From the NCBI GenBank assembly GCA_963969495.1, contig OZ018335.1, positions 83,124,354 through 83,188,353 of the forward strand: a DNA stretch of 64,000 nt. Direction: 5' to 3'. Origin of the DNA: Ceratothoa steindachneri. Taxonomy: Eukaryota; Arthropoda; Malacostraca; Isopoda; Cymothoidae. This document shows positions 45,126 to 56,497 of this stretch, piece by piece (position 1 is the stretch's first letter; every line of letters starts with the position of its first letter). The notes beneath the pieces are model-generated. The model saw only the letters and a list, made by a program, of their open reading frames with translations. It had not been told where the DNA came from and searched no databases. The position numbers were made by a program, and so were the translations under genes.

Positions 45126-45376
45126 ATATTATTTTTGATGCCAAGTTGGGACCAAAAAAAGAGGTGAACATCTCATACATGCTCTACCGTGGGTTATTCA
45201 GGGCTTACACAGTATTTGAATTAAAAATGGAGCGGACTGTCTTTTGCTCTACTAATGGTATGACGTATGACATACCATTGGCTTATGGTTCTGGTTGTTA
45301 CTTTTGCATGACTAATCTTACTGCTTTCTCAATGGAAAACAGGGCCGAAAGTGTATACATCTGCATTTGCATATGA
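45126..45376 (+). pseudogene. N-terminal fragment of an orphan arthropod repeat-gene family
   Basis: The frame reads GSGCYFCMTNLTAFSMENRA, then ESVY. A neighbouring phase gives NxKWSGLSFALLMVxRMTYHW. Together these resemble the N-terminal block, from memory, of a high-copy family of uncharacterised arthropod proteins: C..C...L..W..GK...MPFAIPMVWRE...H..DCYFC.TN..GF..KN. The family's function is unknown to me. A second fragment of what I take to be the same family, from its middle and on the opposite strand, is at 47500-48000. At least one frameshift is needed. Confidence 0.45.
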
Positions 45377-45899
45377 TTTCCTTATATTTGATGGGATTGG
45401 AATTGGATTCTTGTTGATGGTGATTAGAATTATTGTTGGCACACTACATATGATCATAATTGGTTCCATGTAGTAATTGAATGTATTGTTTTTCCTAGCT
45501 AGGCAGATAACTGGTTTCGTGCGTGCTCTTCCTGCTTTATACTTAGGGAACTCTGTGCCAAGTCGATGGACGATGTGTGTGTACAATAGCAACTTTATAC
45601 AACGCCCGGAACCTTTGGTCGATCTGTAACCTGTTTCCCTAAAACCGAGCGTTAATATACCCAGGGAAGAAAATGCGAATTCTTTCGCTTTTGAAATTGG
45701 TGAAGTTAAGGATGGGAAGAAAGTACCGTGTTGGCAGTTGGTATGCGGTAGCGATTGTCAATTCTCCAATTTACATGGCTATTTTCACTGAGGTATGATT
45801 TACTAATCCGTGTTTTATTGGTATTTTATACTTCTTTTGATTGCAATTGCCGTTCTATCTCATCTCTCTTGGGTAAGGATGGTTTCTAAAGCTTGGTAG

Positions 45900-46720
45900 T
45901 TCCACATTTTGATTTCTTTATTTTCTGTGTTGGTGCCTTATACAGATATTAAGATTATATCGGCATCGATTTCTCTAAATATAGTTCCATATTCTATAAC
46001 TTTTCCGGTCCATCGGTTCGTGTTAATTTGTAGGATTCTGAGTTTTCCGTCACAGCTATTGCTTCTCGTAGGTAAATCGTTTTTTGTATTACTTTTTCTT
46101 TCTCTATCTGGCTCTTGTTTGGTGTCTCTGGGCTTGCTTTCGGTTGTGCTTTTTGTTTATTTTTTTTAGTTAAACTTTTCTCTGCAAGATTTTTCTTTTT
46201 TGTTCGCGGCTTGGGGCCTTCTTAACTTTTCTTTTTGTCCTTTTCCTCTCTAGTGATTCTTCTTCTCTTTCTCTATTTGATTCTTCTTCCTTGTTTGGTT
46301 CCTTCTCCGACTTGGAAGGATGGTTGACAACAGCTCTATCCTATTTCCTTGTAGATTTCGGGTTGTTGGAGAAATTCATAGTAGGTAATCCGTTATTTTT
46401 TAGCATTTGTTTTAGCTTCAATTAATAGCTTCCCGGTTGTGCAATATTTATAATGTGTGCATGCTCAATGCAGGTTATTATTTTCATATGTGTTTCCGGG
46501 TTTACAATATTTGGTTGTGTCACTTATGTGTACATCTTTGTTGCACTTGCGCATGAAATATTTGGTCTCACTTCAGCTTTCGCTAGTTCCTTTTATTTTC
46601 TTTACAGGATCTCTTTAATTTAAGGGCTGGCTAGGGCCATTTTCTGTTGTTTCCATTAAAATTTAGGCATTTATTAGTCATTGTAGTACATTCCCTCTAG
46701 CAAAGTCTATTATAGAGAAC
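45900..46720 (-). pseudogene. Possible LINE ORF1 (zinc-knuckle) relic
   Basis: Minus strand, no long open frame. Pieces include YFMRKCNKDVHISDTTKYC, then ACTHYKYCTTGK, which look like decayed CCHC knuckles (CxxCxxxGHxxxxC spacing partly kept). They are followed by a Lys/Glu-rich stretch (NHPSKSEKEPNKEEESNRE) and then ESYKLTRTDGPEKL. That layout suits the nucleic-acid-binding ORF1 of Jockey/I LINEs, but the match is weak and could be chance in low-complexity sequence. Confidence 0.25.
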
Positions 46721-47499
46721 TCTGATCCAATTTTTGCATCTTCCTTTGAGGAAAGCTAAAGTGGTCGTGTTGTTTTACATTTCGTAACATTTAAAACAGA
46801 TCTGGATGTTAAGGAATTTCTCTTTCTTGAAACTAGTTGCTCGAATTCTTACAAAGTACAGAGAAAGTCCATCATTAGCTACTTTATTTATTTCCAGGGA
46901 GAACTCGCAAGGAAACTCATTTCATAACACTCTCTATGTTCCTTTCTTTGGGAGGACCAGAGACCATCTTTTTTTGAAAGGAAACGTGCTAGATTTAATA
47001 AGAAATTTATAGAATTCAGTGCAATTTTATGTTTTAAAAAATGTTCCAGAATCTGCCAGAAACCACTCATGACGAATTTGTTAACCTTCTAAAATATGAA
47101 TTGAGAAATATTTATCCATGGATTCAGAGATCTGCTATAATTTTAGGTCTGTCTACCATAGTGAACACATCAGGACCGAAATGGCGGCAAGACGCTGTAA
47201 TCAGTCTCCAGATGCATTATTTTTATATCAGTAGACAAGTTAAAAGGAAAATGTTCGGTGTGTTAGCATCTGCGAGAAGGTGTGAAGCTGACAAATAATA
47301 CTTTGGCATACAATTCTGGGAGAAAAACAAACTTTAGACACCTAATTTTGTTGTGAACACTACCATAAAAAACATGGAAACGTAACAAAATTGTTTGCGT
47401 AAAATTATTAAACGTCCCAAATATTTAAGTTATTTTGTTTGTTTGTAAGGTAAAAAAGTGATGAAGTATATTGTTTTCGTTTACATGATGGTATAGAGG
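46721..47499. other. Spacer with an unrecognised 85-codon frame
   Basis: The + frame at 47041-47298 (MFQNLPETTHDEFVNLLKYE, then LRNIYPWIQRSA) has a protein-like mixed composition but matches nothing I recognise. It has no visible promoter or splice context. It may be part of an old element or an exon. Confidence 0.25.
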
Positions 47500-48003
47500 G
47501 AAAATAAGAGCCAGGAAGTTTGCCATTCTCACGGTTTAGGAATGGCAAAAAGGCACCTGGTATTTCATATCACAACCTTTCATGACTACTTAACAAAATA
47601 ATTCATTTTTTTCCTTTAACACGATAAATATTTGTGTAGACATAATCCTCTTTTCCCTAAAGCCCTATTTCTAACTTACCAGCATCAACCAGAATGAAAT
47701 ACAGCGTTTCCTATGACTCTCTGAAAACATCTGAGTGTGCAAGTTTAAAATTTGTGCTTGGTTTGCTTATGTGTAGCAGAACTGCTTTAATGCTTGAAAG
47801 AGATCCATCAATAAACAACATCCATTAATTTAGTTCAAAGGTAAGTCCAATGGCATCTAAAAGTCCTCTTATATCATTGCAGAAACAGATATTATTTTCC
47901 AGGTGGTAATATTGTTGGAAATTCAATGAAAGATTTCTAAATGTGGTAACATAGGAACGTTCATCTAGCAATTCCATTTTTTTCAGACGAGAGGCCAGTG
48001 ATT
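47500..48003 (-). pseudogene. Middle fragment of the same orphan arthropod repeat-gene family
   Basis: A single minus-strand phase over more than 100 codons, interrupted only by stops. It reads LASRLKKMELLDERSYVTTF, then RNLSLNFQQYYHLENNICFC, NDIRGLLDAIGLTFELN, stop, WMLFIDGSLSSIKAVLLH, KLAHSDVFRES and stop. This corresponds to the conserved part of the family whose members read LLxSRLKxWNLL..., C(N/H)D(I/V)xGL, WRLFIDSSxxSLKAVLLHNG and LAHSV. I know the family only as abundant uncharacterised arthropod proteins. It may travel with a mobile element. Phase retention suggests decay mostly by point mutation. Confidence 0.6.
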
Positions 48004-49266
48004 CTTTTTGTTGATAATAGGATCAAGATCACGAACCATGGCATATGAATTGTGCAAATATGGATATTTTTATCGGCCTCAGTTTGTGAATCGTACGACT
48101 CAACCAGTCATTCGAGTTCATCTAAACTGTTGATTTTATCACCTGATATTCTAAATGGGGGTGTCGGAATAAGTATATTACTAGTGTCTATTAGTGAAAT
48201 GAGCAGAATGAAGACTTGTGCGAACAATAATCTATACTGTTAACCTTTCTGGTTACGACTCGTAGGAGAAAAGGATATGCATGCCCATTAGAACTTAAAT
48301 TTAAACTAGATTATAATGCATTATTTTTACAAAATGATATCTTATGTGAGAGTTGTAATTAATATATACTATTCCGAAAAATAGTTCATCTGCTCGCTGA
48401 AGATCATCAGCAGTTCAGAACTGAGACGGAAAACAGTGCCTTCAAGCCATGCCTTAAGTGAACTAGTGCACCTGATACAGAATATACCTATGAGAAACCG
48501 TTTTCTTGTCTTGATTATCACCTTTCACACCAAAATACCATTTTATAGCTTGTTCACCTGAGGAATCAGTTTCCTTTTATATTACTTTATTTTATTCAAC
48601 CTGCAGTTTATAAAATAATTTGCAGAATTTGTACATTTTCTGGGCAGTTAGATTTGAAGTTTTTAAGTATAAGAAACAAAATTAAAAATTAAATATTAGA
48701 TCTTACATAGAATATATTTGGAAACTCTGACACTGACTTAATTTTCTTAAGTCTGAAATACTGTTGCAATATATCAGCTGCAGGATTGAATAATTTAAAC
48801 TATAACTCAGTACAATGTATGTGTCAGAATTAAATTCCTCAATGGACAAGCTAACAACTTGATTATGAAAACAGTATTTTTGTGTACTCAATTCTTTTAA
48901 GGATTCCAATACAAAGTTAACCGATATCCTCCTCAATAATCGACCAATCAGGAATTATTTTCAACAAATCGATAACATTTATAATATAGTCTCAAAATTG
49001 TGCGATTCCTAATAATTCCTAGGTCATTGAAACGACAGAGCAAAAATAATTGTTTCATTATGAAAAATATAATATTTGAATGTTTGAAGGAAAAACATTG
49101 TAGTTATATATAACAAATTTATACTAAGGAGAAACCGGGAAATATATCTAGATGTGGTTAAATCAAGTACTGTCAGAGTAAGAATTTACAGAGTTTTAGA
49201 CCTTAAACTTAGGATTTGGGTGAATGAGAGTGTATTTTACTATTTATGCTCTTTTTTGTATTCTAT
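48004..49266. other. AT-rich stretch, nothing recognised
   Basis: Short frames (48052-48243 and 48703-48936 on the minus strand) have no recognisable motif. Confidence 0.4.
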
Positions 49267-49644
49267 TCAGTCCTTTTGAGAGGTCTGTATCAACAAAAAC
49301 GTAATTAGAATGTGCTTCTTTTTTTTCTTGTTTGGAGATTTGCATAAGTTTCTTGTTACCCCTTTGCTTTTTGTCCTTTTGGCAATTGCATTCCTTTCAA
49401 ACAACCATTGCAAACTTTCTTTGGGAAAAATATCCTGAAACTGAGCCATATCTAGACAAATTTCATCCATTGATACCACCATATCTATTTTTTTAGTGTG
49501 GAGTGCAATCTCCTCTAGATCTTGGTAATTCCCGTAATTTTTTCTCCGATATGCTTCATAATTTAAGCGTTGCCAATGTAGTTTAGCTTTTACTTCGGTT
49601 TCATATACATCGATGTTCATGGTTATTTCTACATTTGTAACCAT
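49267..49644 (-). CDS. Unrecognised 125-codon reading frame
   Basis: An uninterrupted Met-to-stop frame on the minus strand, among the longest here that is not an element or microsatellite frame. It is acidic and Lys-rich, predicted helical, with no membrane segment or signal peptide. Stretches such as LHWQRLNYEAYRRKNYGNYQ and MDEICLDMAQFQDIFPKESL have protein-like composition, and the C-terminus turns into a lysine run. I do not recognise the family. It may be an exon of a host gene, a fragment of an element protein, or chance. Confidence 0.3.
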   Translation of the reverse strand: MVTNVEITMNIDVYETEVKAKLHWQRLNYEAYRRKNYGNYQDLEEIALHTKKIDMVVSMDEICLDMAQFQDIFPKESLQWLFERNAIAKRTKSKGVTRNLCKSPNKKKKKHILITFLLIQTSQKD

Positions 49645-50007
49645 TTTAAACGACCATAGAACTCAGTTGCTCCGCTTATAAAGTTCAAGTCAAACTAGTC
49701 ATAGAATTAATTTTCAGAACATGTAGGGATTCTGGTTTAAATAATAATACTCACCATTTGTATATAAAAAATAGATAGATTGTTTAACAAACTTAATAGT
49801 TTGTGGTTTATTTAACGAAAAAATAATTTAAGAGAATTTTATCTCAATTTATATAGAGTCTTGGAAAATCTTTGACAAAGTTCTACATATAAAACTAGCT
49901 CATAAATTAAAAATGAACGTAATATGTAAGAGAGTAACGAAATGTAAAGCTGAATAGCTTAAAAATTGGAAGTAGAGAGTAGCACTAAATAGAGTAATGT
50001 CACAATT
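49645..50007. other. AT-rich spacer
   Basis: Nothing recognised. Confidence 0.4.
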
Positions 50008-50376
50008 GTTAGATGTTATCAATGGAATCCTTGTATTAATCTCGTGGCAAAAATTAAGCCAAGATCAAAAGTAAGACCTCAAAAGGAGAAGGACGAGTTG
50101 TTATCTATTTATGAATTCTTTGATAGAGAATTGCTAGATACTATTGTAATTTCCACGAATTAAACAATTGAAAATAAACGTTTATCTTACGACTATTCCA
50201 GAGACAGTTAGATGTTATCAATGGAATCCTTGTACTAATCTCGTGGCAAAAATTAAGCCAAGATCAAAAGTAAGACCTCAAAAGGTGAAAGACGAGTTGT
50301 TATCTATTTATGAATTCTTTGATAGAGAATTGCTAGATACTATTGTAATTTCCACGAATTCAATAATTGAAAATAT
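50008..50376 (+). repeat. Tandem duplication of a ~170 bp coding-like block
   Basis: 50008-50178 and 50207-50376 are direct copies, offset 199 bp, with only a handful of differences over about 165 bp. Both encode RCYQWNPC(I/T)NLVAKIKP, RSKVRPQK(E/V)KDELLSI and YEFFDRELLDTIVISTN. The first copy ends in TAA where the second reads on. Confidence 0.92.
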
Positions 50377-50416
50377 AAAAGAACATTTCCAGAAGAGAAA
50401 AAGTGAAATTTATTAG
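50168..50416 (+). CDS. Unrecognised 82-codon frame containing the second tandem copy
   Basis: The Met-to-stop frame spans the whole second repeat copy: YEFFDRELLDTIVISTNSII, then ENIKEHFQKRKSEIY. It is charged, helical-looking and without recognisable domains. The equivalent frame in copy 1 lacks a nearby Met and stops earlier. It could be an exon fragment duplicated in tandem or a non-functional frame. No function is assigned. Confidence 0.25.
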   Translation: MKINVYLTTIPETVRCYQWNPCTNLVAKIKPRSKVRPQKVKDELLSIYEFFDRELLDTIVISTNSIIENIKEHFQKRKSEIY

Positions 50417-52819
50417 ACTTTTTGATCTTGCCTGTCTAAATTAAAGAGCATCTCACCGAAATTTCTTGAACCTTTCATACTGCAAGTGTTAGAAAAGTTT
50501 TCTTTTGTTTTCTCACTTGTGTAAGGTTGTATGACAAAAAGACAAAGCTTATAAGATAGGAAATTGACGAATTAGCAGTCATAGGGAAATACTTGACAAA
50601 TTTGGGGCAAAATACAAAGACTTATGCACCAAGTAAGTAGGGTAGCTATCAGAGACGAGATATTAAAACCATTTAATGGACAATGCAAATTATCTTAACA
50701 TTTTTTTCCTAAGAAAACTTAATAAAGTATATGCATGCAATTTGGAGGTATACTGTGGGAAACAGACAGATGGCTTTTTCCCATGGTCAAGGTGCCATTA
50801 ACGATTGTTAATCGGCTAATCGATTACATAAAACAATAGGTATAATATTTAATCTTTTGTCCTGTGTCTATCGAGTTTCAAATTAACATTCTTTGGTACA
50901 ATATGGCAAAATACGAGAGAGCTGCCAAAAGAATTTCAACCCAAAAGCGGATTCCAAAAAGATGTTCAAAATATGGCTTATTTGCGAACACAAAATAATA
51001 TTTTATTATTTAATTTAACAATGAATCATAAACTCCCTAACTGGATGGAAGTCATTCAGTGTTGAGAATAACACGAAGATAGCCTTTTGAGCTGCTCATT
51101 GCATTGCCAAATGTAGCTAGAATCAATGATAAAGTATTTTTCTTTCTAACACATAGAGAGATTGCATTCAAATATAGAAGTTGTTTCTTGAAATTGCAAT
51201 TTATCAATGGACCAGCTAATTATTATTTGAAGGAAAGAGAGAATTTAAAAGCTTTCCAGGATATATTAGAGCATTAATTTCAAAACAGGTTAGTCAATAA
51301 AAGGGAAAAGCATTCAAAAATAGAGCACAAGAAGGCAAAGTAGAAATGAAGAGGGAGAATATGTTATATAAGAGGGTGTGCAAAGACAATAACACAACAC
51401 TGAACTGTGGAACTAGCTCCGAGTTAACATGAAAATATCATTTGGAAATAACCTAAACTGGTGGAATATGTCACATAAATTTTGAGATAGACACCAAATA
51501 ACAAGAATTGCATAATTCTAAGGAGAGAAAGAAATTTTTGGCTTTTAAAATTTCGTATATATAGTAATATTTGGTATTTTCACGTTTATTAGAATATATT
51601 AAACTAATGTTACATTATTTATTATAAATGAATAAAATTTATTTTACTAAAAAATTATTTTATTTACTTTCAAAGCCAGTAAACTTTAAGGTGTATTCTG
51701 TGCGCTGCGCGCCAAGTTAAGTTTCCAAGTAGAGGGACGCAATCAGGAAATTAGCTCGTTTCTGATAAACTTATGAGTTTGAATGAATTTCTATAAACAT
51801 TTCTTACAAATCCCGAATAAACAAATAGATGAGCCAAAGCAGGAAGTGTATTTGTTGATAAAATTACTCTTTATTATTAGAAAATAAGTTAAAAAAAGCC
51901 ATTTTTTTGTTAAGTTGCATCGATCAATAGGTCACAAAAATTCTAGTTCATGAAAGAGTGTTTCTTATATTATTTGAATCAACACAAAATGAAAGATATA
52001 GATGCCAAAATGTATATTTTATGAAATAATAAATGGTATGGGTTCGTTTCTACCTTGTTAGAAATAATTATTGGTTGTGAAGAAATTTCCTTTCAAATGA
52101 ATTTGAGAATCACGCTCGCACTTCCAAATTATAGTCTGGACCTAAAATGAGGTATAAGTTTATTGAGGACATATTTTTAACTAAGTCCTAGATCTCAAAT
52201 ATAACTGAAACACGAAAATAAATTAAAATAGCTATAATTTGACCTTTATAAAAAAATTTAAATTCCTTTATATAACTTTATTGAGTTAGTAATTAAGGCA
52301 ACTTTACTATTATTAATCAGTGTTTGACGAAGGCAAGATTGTATTGCTTTAAAAGTAAAAAGAACTTGTGTATACGTGACTTAAATTTTTTTCTAATTTA
52401 CATCAATTACAAAGATAGATTTAGAAAATATATTAAATGTCCCTCTGCAATCTAAGCCCTCCTGCTTTATTTATAATATCATTTTAAAACCACACAATTT
52501 TCTATATAGACTCACAATGTAATATTTTTTAAATAATTTAAGATTATTATTATAACACATTAGAGACTTAGAAAAAGATTAAAAGCAAGAACCTACTTAA
52601 AGAATTACATAGGAGAGGAACGACAAGATAAATACTAGAAAATACATGGAAGAAATCCGATACAACTCACTCAATTTAATGTAAATAGGACAATGGAAGA
52701 TCAAGAAATTTATATAGGGAAGAATATATACAAGAAGAACTGGAATTAATTTATGCCAGTGAGAAAGCCCAAAGAACAAATAGACAAATAGTCAGATGAA
52801 ACCCATATTTTTTAAAAAG
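50417..52819. other. Long AT-rich stretch, nothing recognised
   Basis: About 2.4 kb with dense stops. No coding or element signature could be supported. Confidence 0.5.
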
Positions 52820-53380
52820 TAGCCTACATCGCAAGGCTCACAATTATTTGGATCCTAAGCGTTTGAAGAAATTAAGAATACAAAAACTTGGTGGGATTGA
52901 TATTAATAAACGCCACGTAAATTGTCAAAAATTGCTAAGACGTCTAAATATTTCATATTTCCAAGTAATATTTTTCACAGATCAAAAATATTCATTAACG
53001 ATTGAAATGCGGATAAATAAGGAAAATGATTATGGACACCAGCTTCGAAAAGGGCACCCTCCATCTAAGGCAGTGATTAGTGTAGGGATCTCAAAATTAG
53101 GTAAAATGTCTATACATTTCGTCAAAGAAATATCAAAGTTGATGGCAAATATTAGCGGAATAGCCATTTCAGTAACATGATACCCCCCAAAAATACTGGC
53201 TAAAAATGGTCATTAAGTACTTTAACATGAAGGTGCTAAGCCTCACACTCCCTACGATTCAGTGAATTACCTTGGTTTCAGAAATCGAGATGGGGCCCGT
53301 GAACGTCGGCGGCACGATTCTATGCGTGATATCAAAATCGAAACGTTGACAATGCTGAAGAATTAAAAAAATGTAATTTT
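52820..53380 (+). pseudogene. Mariner-type transposase relic
   Basis: The open piece 52848-53180 has DPKRLKKLRIQKLGGIDINK, RHVNCQKLLRRL, then QVIFFTDQKYSLTIEMRINK with FTDQK in place of the FTDEK block that carries the first catalytic Asp. Next comes KAVISVGISKLGKMSIHFVK, parallel to the VMVWGxxxxxGKxxLxFV block. A shifted frame near 53225-53265 reads EGAKPHTPYDSVNYL, resembling DGAPAHTAxxVQxWL. Frameshifts follow, and the third catalytic block is not found. It is a different lineage from the DD34E element at 20334-21743. Confidence 0.6.
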
Positions 53381-53414
53381 TTATATCAATCCCACCAATT
53401 TGAAACCATTATGC

Positions 53415-53555
53415 TAGATACATTCTCTTTTGAATGATATAATTGCCAAGGTGTTCCCAAGGTTAGTTCGGGAATTATTCAAAGTTTTGAAGGTCGTAAG
53501 GTCATAAATCAGAATAAGTGAGACCACGCGACTGTAGTTAGCCGACCTTATTTTG
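53415..53555 (+). repeat. Dispersed repeat, copy 2
   Basis: Shares TCTTTTGAATGATATAATTG, a CCCAAGGTTAG.C.GGGAATTAT block, and the AAGGTCxTAAxTCAGAATAA and GTGAGAxCACGC tail with 20090-20310. Only one unit is present here against about three there. Confidence 0.75.
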
Positions 53556-54776
53556 TCTTTCCAAGTAACACTAAAGACACGTTCGAGAGTTAGAAGTTAT
53601 GTTGTTGCTAAGAGAGTCATTGCACCTTAGCGGGATTAATAGCTGCTCCTGTGTTTGCATCGCTCTGCTCTTTCAGTTGGATATCAAGGCATTTCAATGG
53701 TACTATTCGTCAGATTGTATAAAAAAACAAGAAAGTCACCTTGTAATTTGGGGCTATCTATCCATAAACGTAATTTTGGGCCGTCTATCCAGAATGGTCT
53801 AATACTTGCTAATATAAATGGTTTCCTAAAGATAAACCCACAGCTCAAATTGACATCTGGTTCTAATCCATTTTAACTTCGTTGAGTATTGAGAGCTTTA
53901 TCGTTCTCATTTCGGTCTTCCCAAGTAACGACATTGTTCTGCAGCAATAACTCCCACTCATGATTTTGATCTTCTGGCAATTACCTCAATCGCTAACTAA
54001 TTCAATGTTAATTCGTCGAGATATAAGGCCATATCTACATATTGTAATCTGTTAATTATTGGGTAATTCTCTGCTATTTATAGTGCAATTAAATCTCAGT
54101 TTTGATCTCTGTGGAATTTTCTGGATACAGTTCGGGGATTTTTTGTATTTATTCTTTGTGGGGATTAATATTTTTATGCTTTTATGGTAAGTTAATTTTC
54201 CATTAAGGCTGCCAAAGTTTCCACGACATATATATGAAAATTATGGGAAAAATAATTAAAATTATAATAAATCTGAGGTAAATTTAATTTACAACGAAGC
54301 TTAGCTCTAAAATAAACCGTGATTAAAAAGTAATTCAATTATTCAAGATATGAAATTGAAGACAATTAATTGATTATGCGATGGGACCATACAATGTTAA
54401 TATTCCAGATAAGGAAACAATTTTCTTCTAAAATTATTTATAAATAAGAATTCACAAAGAAGCACTGGAATATATTCATTTCGCATTCAGTGTATAAAAT
54501 ATTAAAATAAAAGAATAGGAAAACAAGAGTAAAATAAATTTGGTAAATAGTGATATAAGTATAATTGAGAATGGTACGTCCGTTAAAATAGATTTGTTGT
54601 TCGTTAATCTCTTGTATAATTTAGTAAATGTGCAGTTGTCTGAGGACCAGAGATCCCGGCTTGCTCCATTCTTCCTGAGGAGCCCTGTGTATTCTGTGGC
54701 GAAGCTTCCTGGTTAAGCTTTTTTAAAAACTTGAGCATACATAAACATTACCATCACCTCCCTGCTATGGCTGATG
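53556..54776. other. Flank of element C, nothing recognised
   Basis: AT-rich, without a supported gene. Short frames at 53599-53876 have no recognised motif. Confidence 0.4.
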
Positions 54777-54781
54777 GTTGT
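54777..54781. repeat. 5 bp target site duplication (left)
   Basis: GTTGT immediately before the 5' LTR, repeated at 60660-60664 immediately after the 3' LTR. Confidence 0.85.
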
Positions 54782-56162
54782 TGTGATAGAACGAGTTGAA
54801 GCTGCGTTAATTTCAACTCCTATCCCATATTATTTAAAACCACGATGCTGCCCACGTGCATCTTCGATTTGAAGCTTGGAGTCTTATCACAACTACCGGA
54901 TGTCAATGTTTAAACAAGGAGGTTATCGTCCCCCCGTTCGCCCCCATACGCCAACCTCGCCAGATTGAGTTAGGCTTATGGGCAGATAAGGCATTGTTCT
55001 CCGGCTTGGCTGTGCGTTCCCTCGAAGCTCCCTCATCATTGTCCCCCCACGCCAAGGAGATGTCCTGGCTATTTATATGGAAACTTTACCACTAAGATCA
55101 GATTGGAGATCCAGATTTTCGTCGCGAAACATCACCACGACCCTCTCTCCCTTTGTGCGCGAAGGGACCTCGACCTCGAGATTCACCATCACCTGTCCAG
55201 AAGGAGGACAATATCCCTTGAGTGCCAAAGTTCAAACCTTTGCGACGCCGAGTCCAAAAGGCTTTCCCCTTGTTGTTCAGAAGAGAACAGCATTAGAACA
55301 GCCATTGTTCGCTCGAGTCCCGTTGACAAGAAACGGTTCTCACCCTTCCCCCTTGTTGTTCAGAGGAGAACAGCACTAGAACAGCCATTGTTCTTTTGAG
55401 GCCTTCGCCAAGAAACGGTTCTCACCCTTCCCCCTTGTTGTTCAGAGGAGAACAGCATTAGAACAGCCATTGTTCTTCGAGCCCCGTTGACAAGAAATGG
55501 TTCTCACCCTTTCCCCTTGTTGTTCAGAGGAGAACAACATTAGAACAGCCATTGTTCTTGAGCCCGTAGACAAGAGACGGTTCTCATCCCCCCTTTGTTC
55601 AGAAGAGAACAACCTAGAACAGCCATTGTTCTTCAAGCCGTTCGTCGAGAAACGGTTCTCCTTCCCAAGACGCCACGTCAGGATCCTTTTATCCCCCCCC
55701 TCCGGCTGGAACTCGCCAGCGGACCGAAACTCCTTCACGCCACCTTCCACTGCACCACTAGTGTAAAAGTTACGTAAGCCAAACGTCACCTTTGAGTACT
55801 TAACCCTTTGTCAATTCTTTCTGTGCTTTAAATGGTTTATCTAACCATCCCATCTCTTTAACTCTATATTTGTTTTAACTTTTTAAATCCTTTAAATCCT
55901 CGGATTAGCCGAGCCCCCACGACCCGTTCAATTCTCTGTTTATGTAAATATTTTCCGTCTTGTGTTTATTGATAGTTATTATTAATAAAACTCTATTTTA
56001 TTAATGATAGGAATATTATTATCCTTGAGGTCAGTTCCACTTCCTAAGCATATCGAAGATACATAATATCGGCCGCCAGACATTAACGCACTCTAAAGAT
56101 AATTAAGGAAGTTCCCTCAACGAATAGTGATATATGGTATCGTCGGGAGTCATTCTACGACA
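54782..56162 (+). repeat. 5' LTR of element C
   Basis: 1381 bp, TGTGATAG...TACGACA. It contains five ~80 bp tandem units (about 55265-55670), and near the 3' end an AATAAAACTC-type polyadenylation-like signal (about 55986) followed by the R/U5-like part. It is nearly identical to 59271-60659. Confidence 0.95.
55265..55670 (+). repeat. Tandem ~80 bp units with palindromic cores in the 5' LTR
   Basis: Five units, each with TTGTTCAGAxGAGAACA, then AGAACAGCCATTGTTCT and, further on, AAGAxACGGTTCTCAxCC. The first two blocks are inverted repeats (TGTTC/GAACA and AGAACA/TGTTCT with 5-6 nt between arms). The array is repeated in the 3' LTR (59755-60160). Element B has two units. Confidence 0.9.
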
Positions 56163-56185
56163 TATATATATATCCTATTCAAATT

Positions 56186-56204
56186 TGGTATCAGGTGTGT
56201 AAGG
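56186..56204 (+). other. Candidate primer-binding site of element C
   Basis: TGGTATCAGGTGTGTAAGG starts 23 nt after the LTR end. It is conserved in B and D. Confidence 0.5.
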
Positions 56205-56497
56205 TTTAACGCTATATTTTTGCAAACACTGGTCTCAGTCGAGTAAAGCATAGTGTTATTCGTTATAATAATAGAATATAGTAGTTCCCTTTTGTTTTAA
56301 CGATTGCTATCCCCTTTTTTTAAAAAACTTAAGAAGCTGGAGTAGCTCAAGGAACTGTGATAATAATTTGTTTGTGTTTTTTTGTGATTTTAGTCAGTGG
56401 TTATTTAGAGTAAGAAACCAAGTACGAATAGGTCAGTGCCCATATTTAGGTAGGCTAATTCTATAGAGGCATAATTCTTTTTGCAAGGAATTTTAGT

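Noticed and set aside
55265..55670. CRISPR-like array of repeats
   Set aside because: The units are contiguous ~80 bp LTR repeats without unique spacers, in a eukaryotic retroelement.
55265..55670. Steroid-receptor response elements in the LTR units
   Set aside because: The palindrome AGAACA...TGTTCT has 5 nt spacing, not the 3 nt of known sites. Kept only as a structural observation.
54856..55789. Overlapping open frames on both strands in the 5' LTR (and again at 59263-60274)
   Set aside because: They follow the GC-rich tandem units of the LTR, occur in several phases on both strands and match no protein. LTRs are not expected to code.
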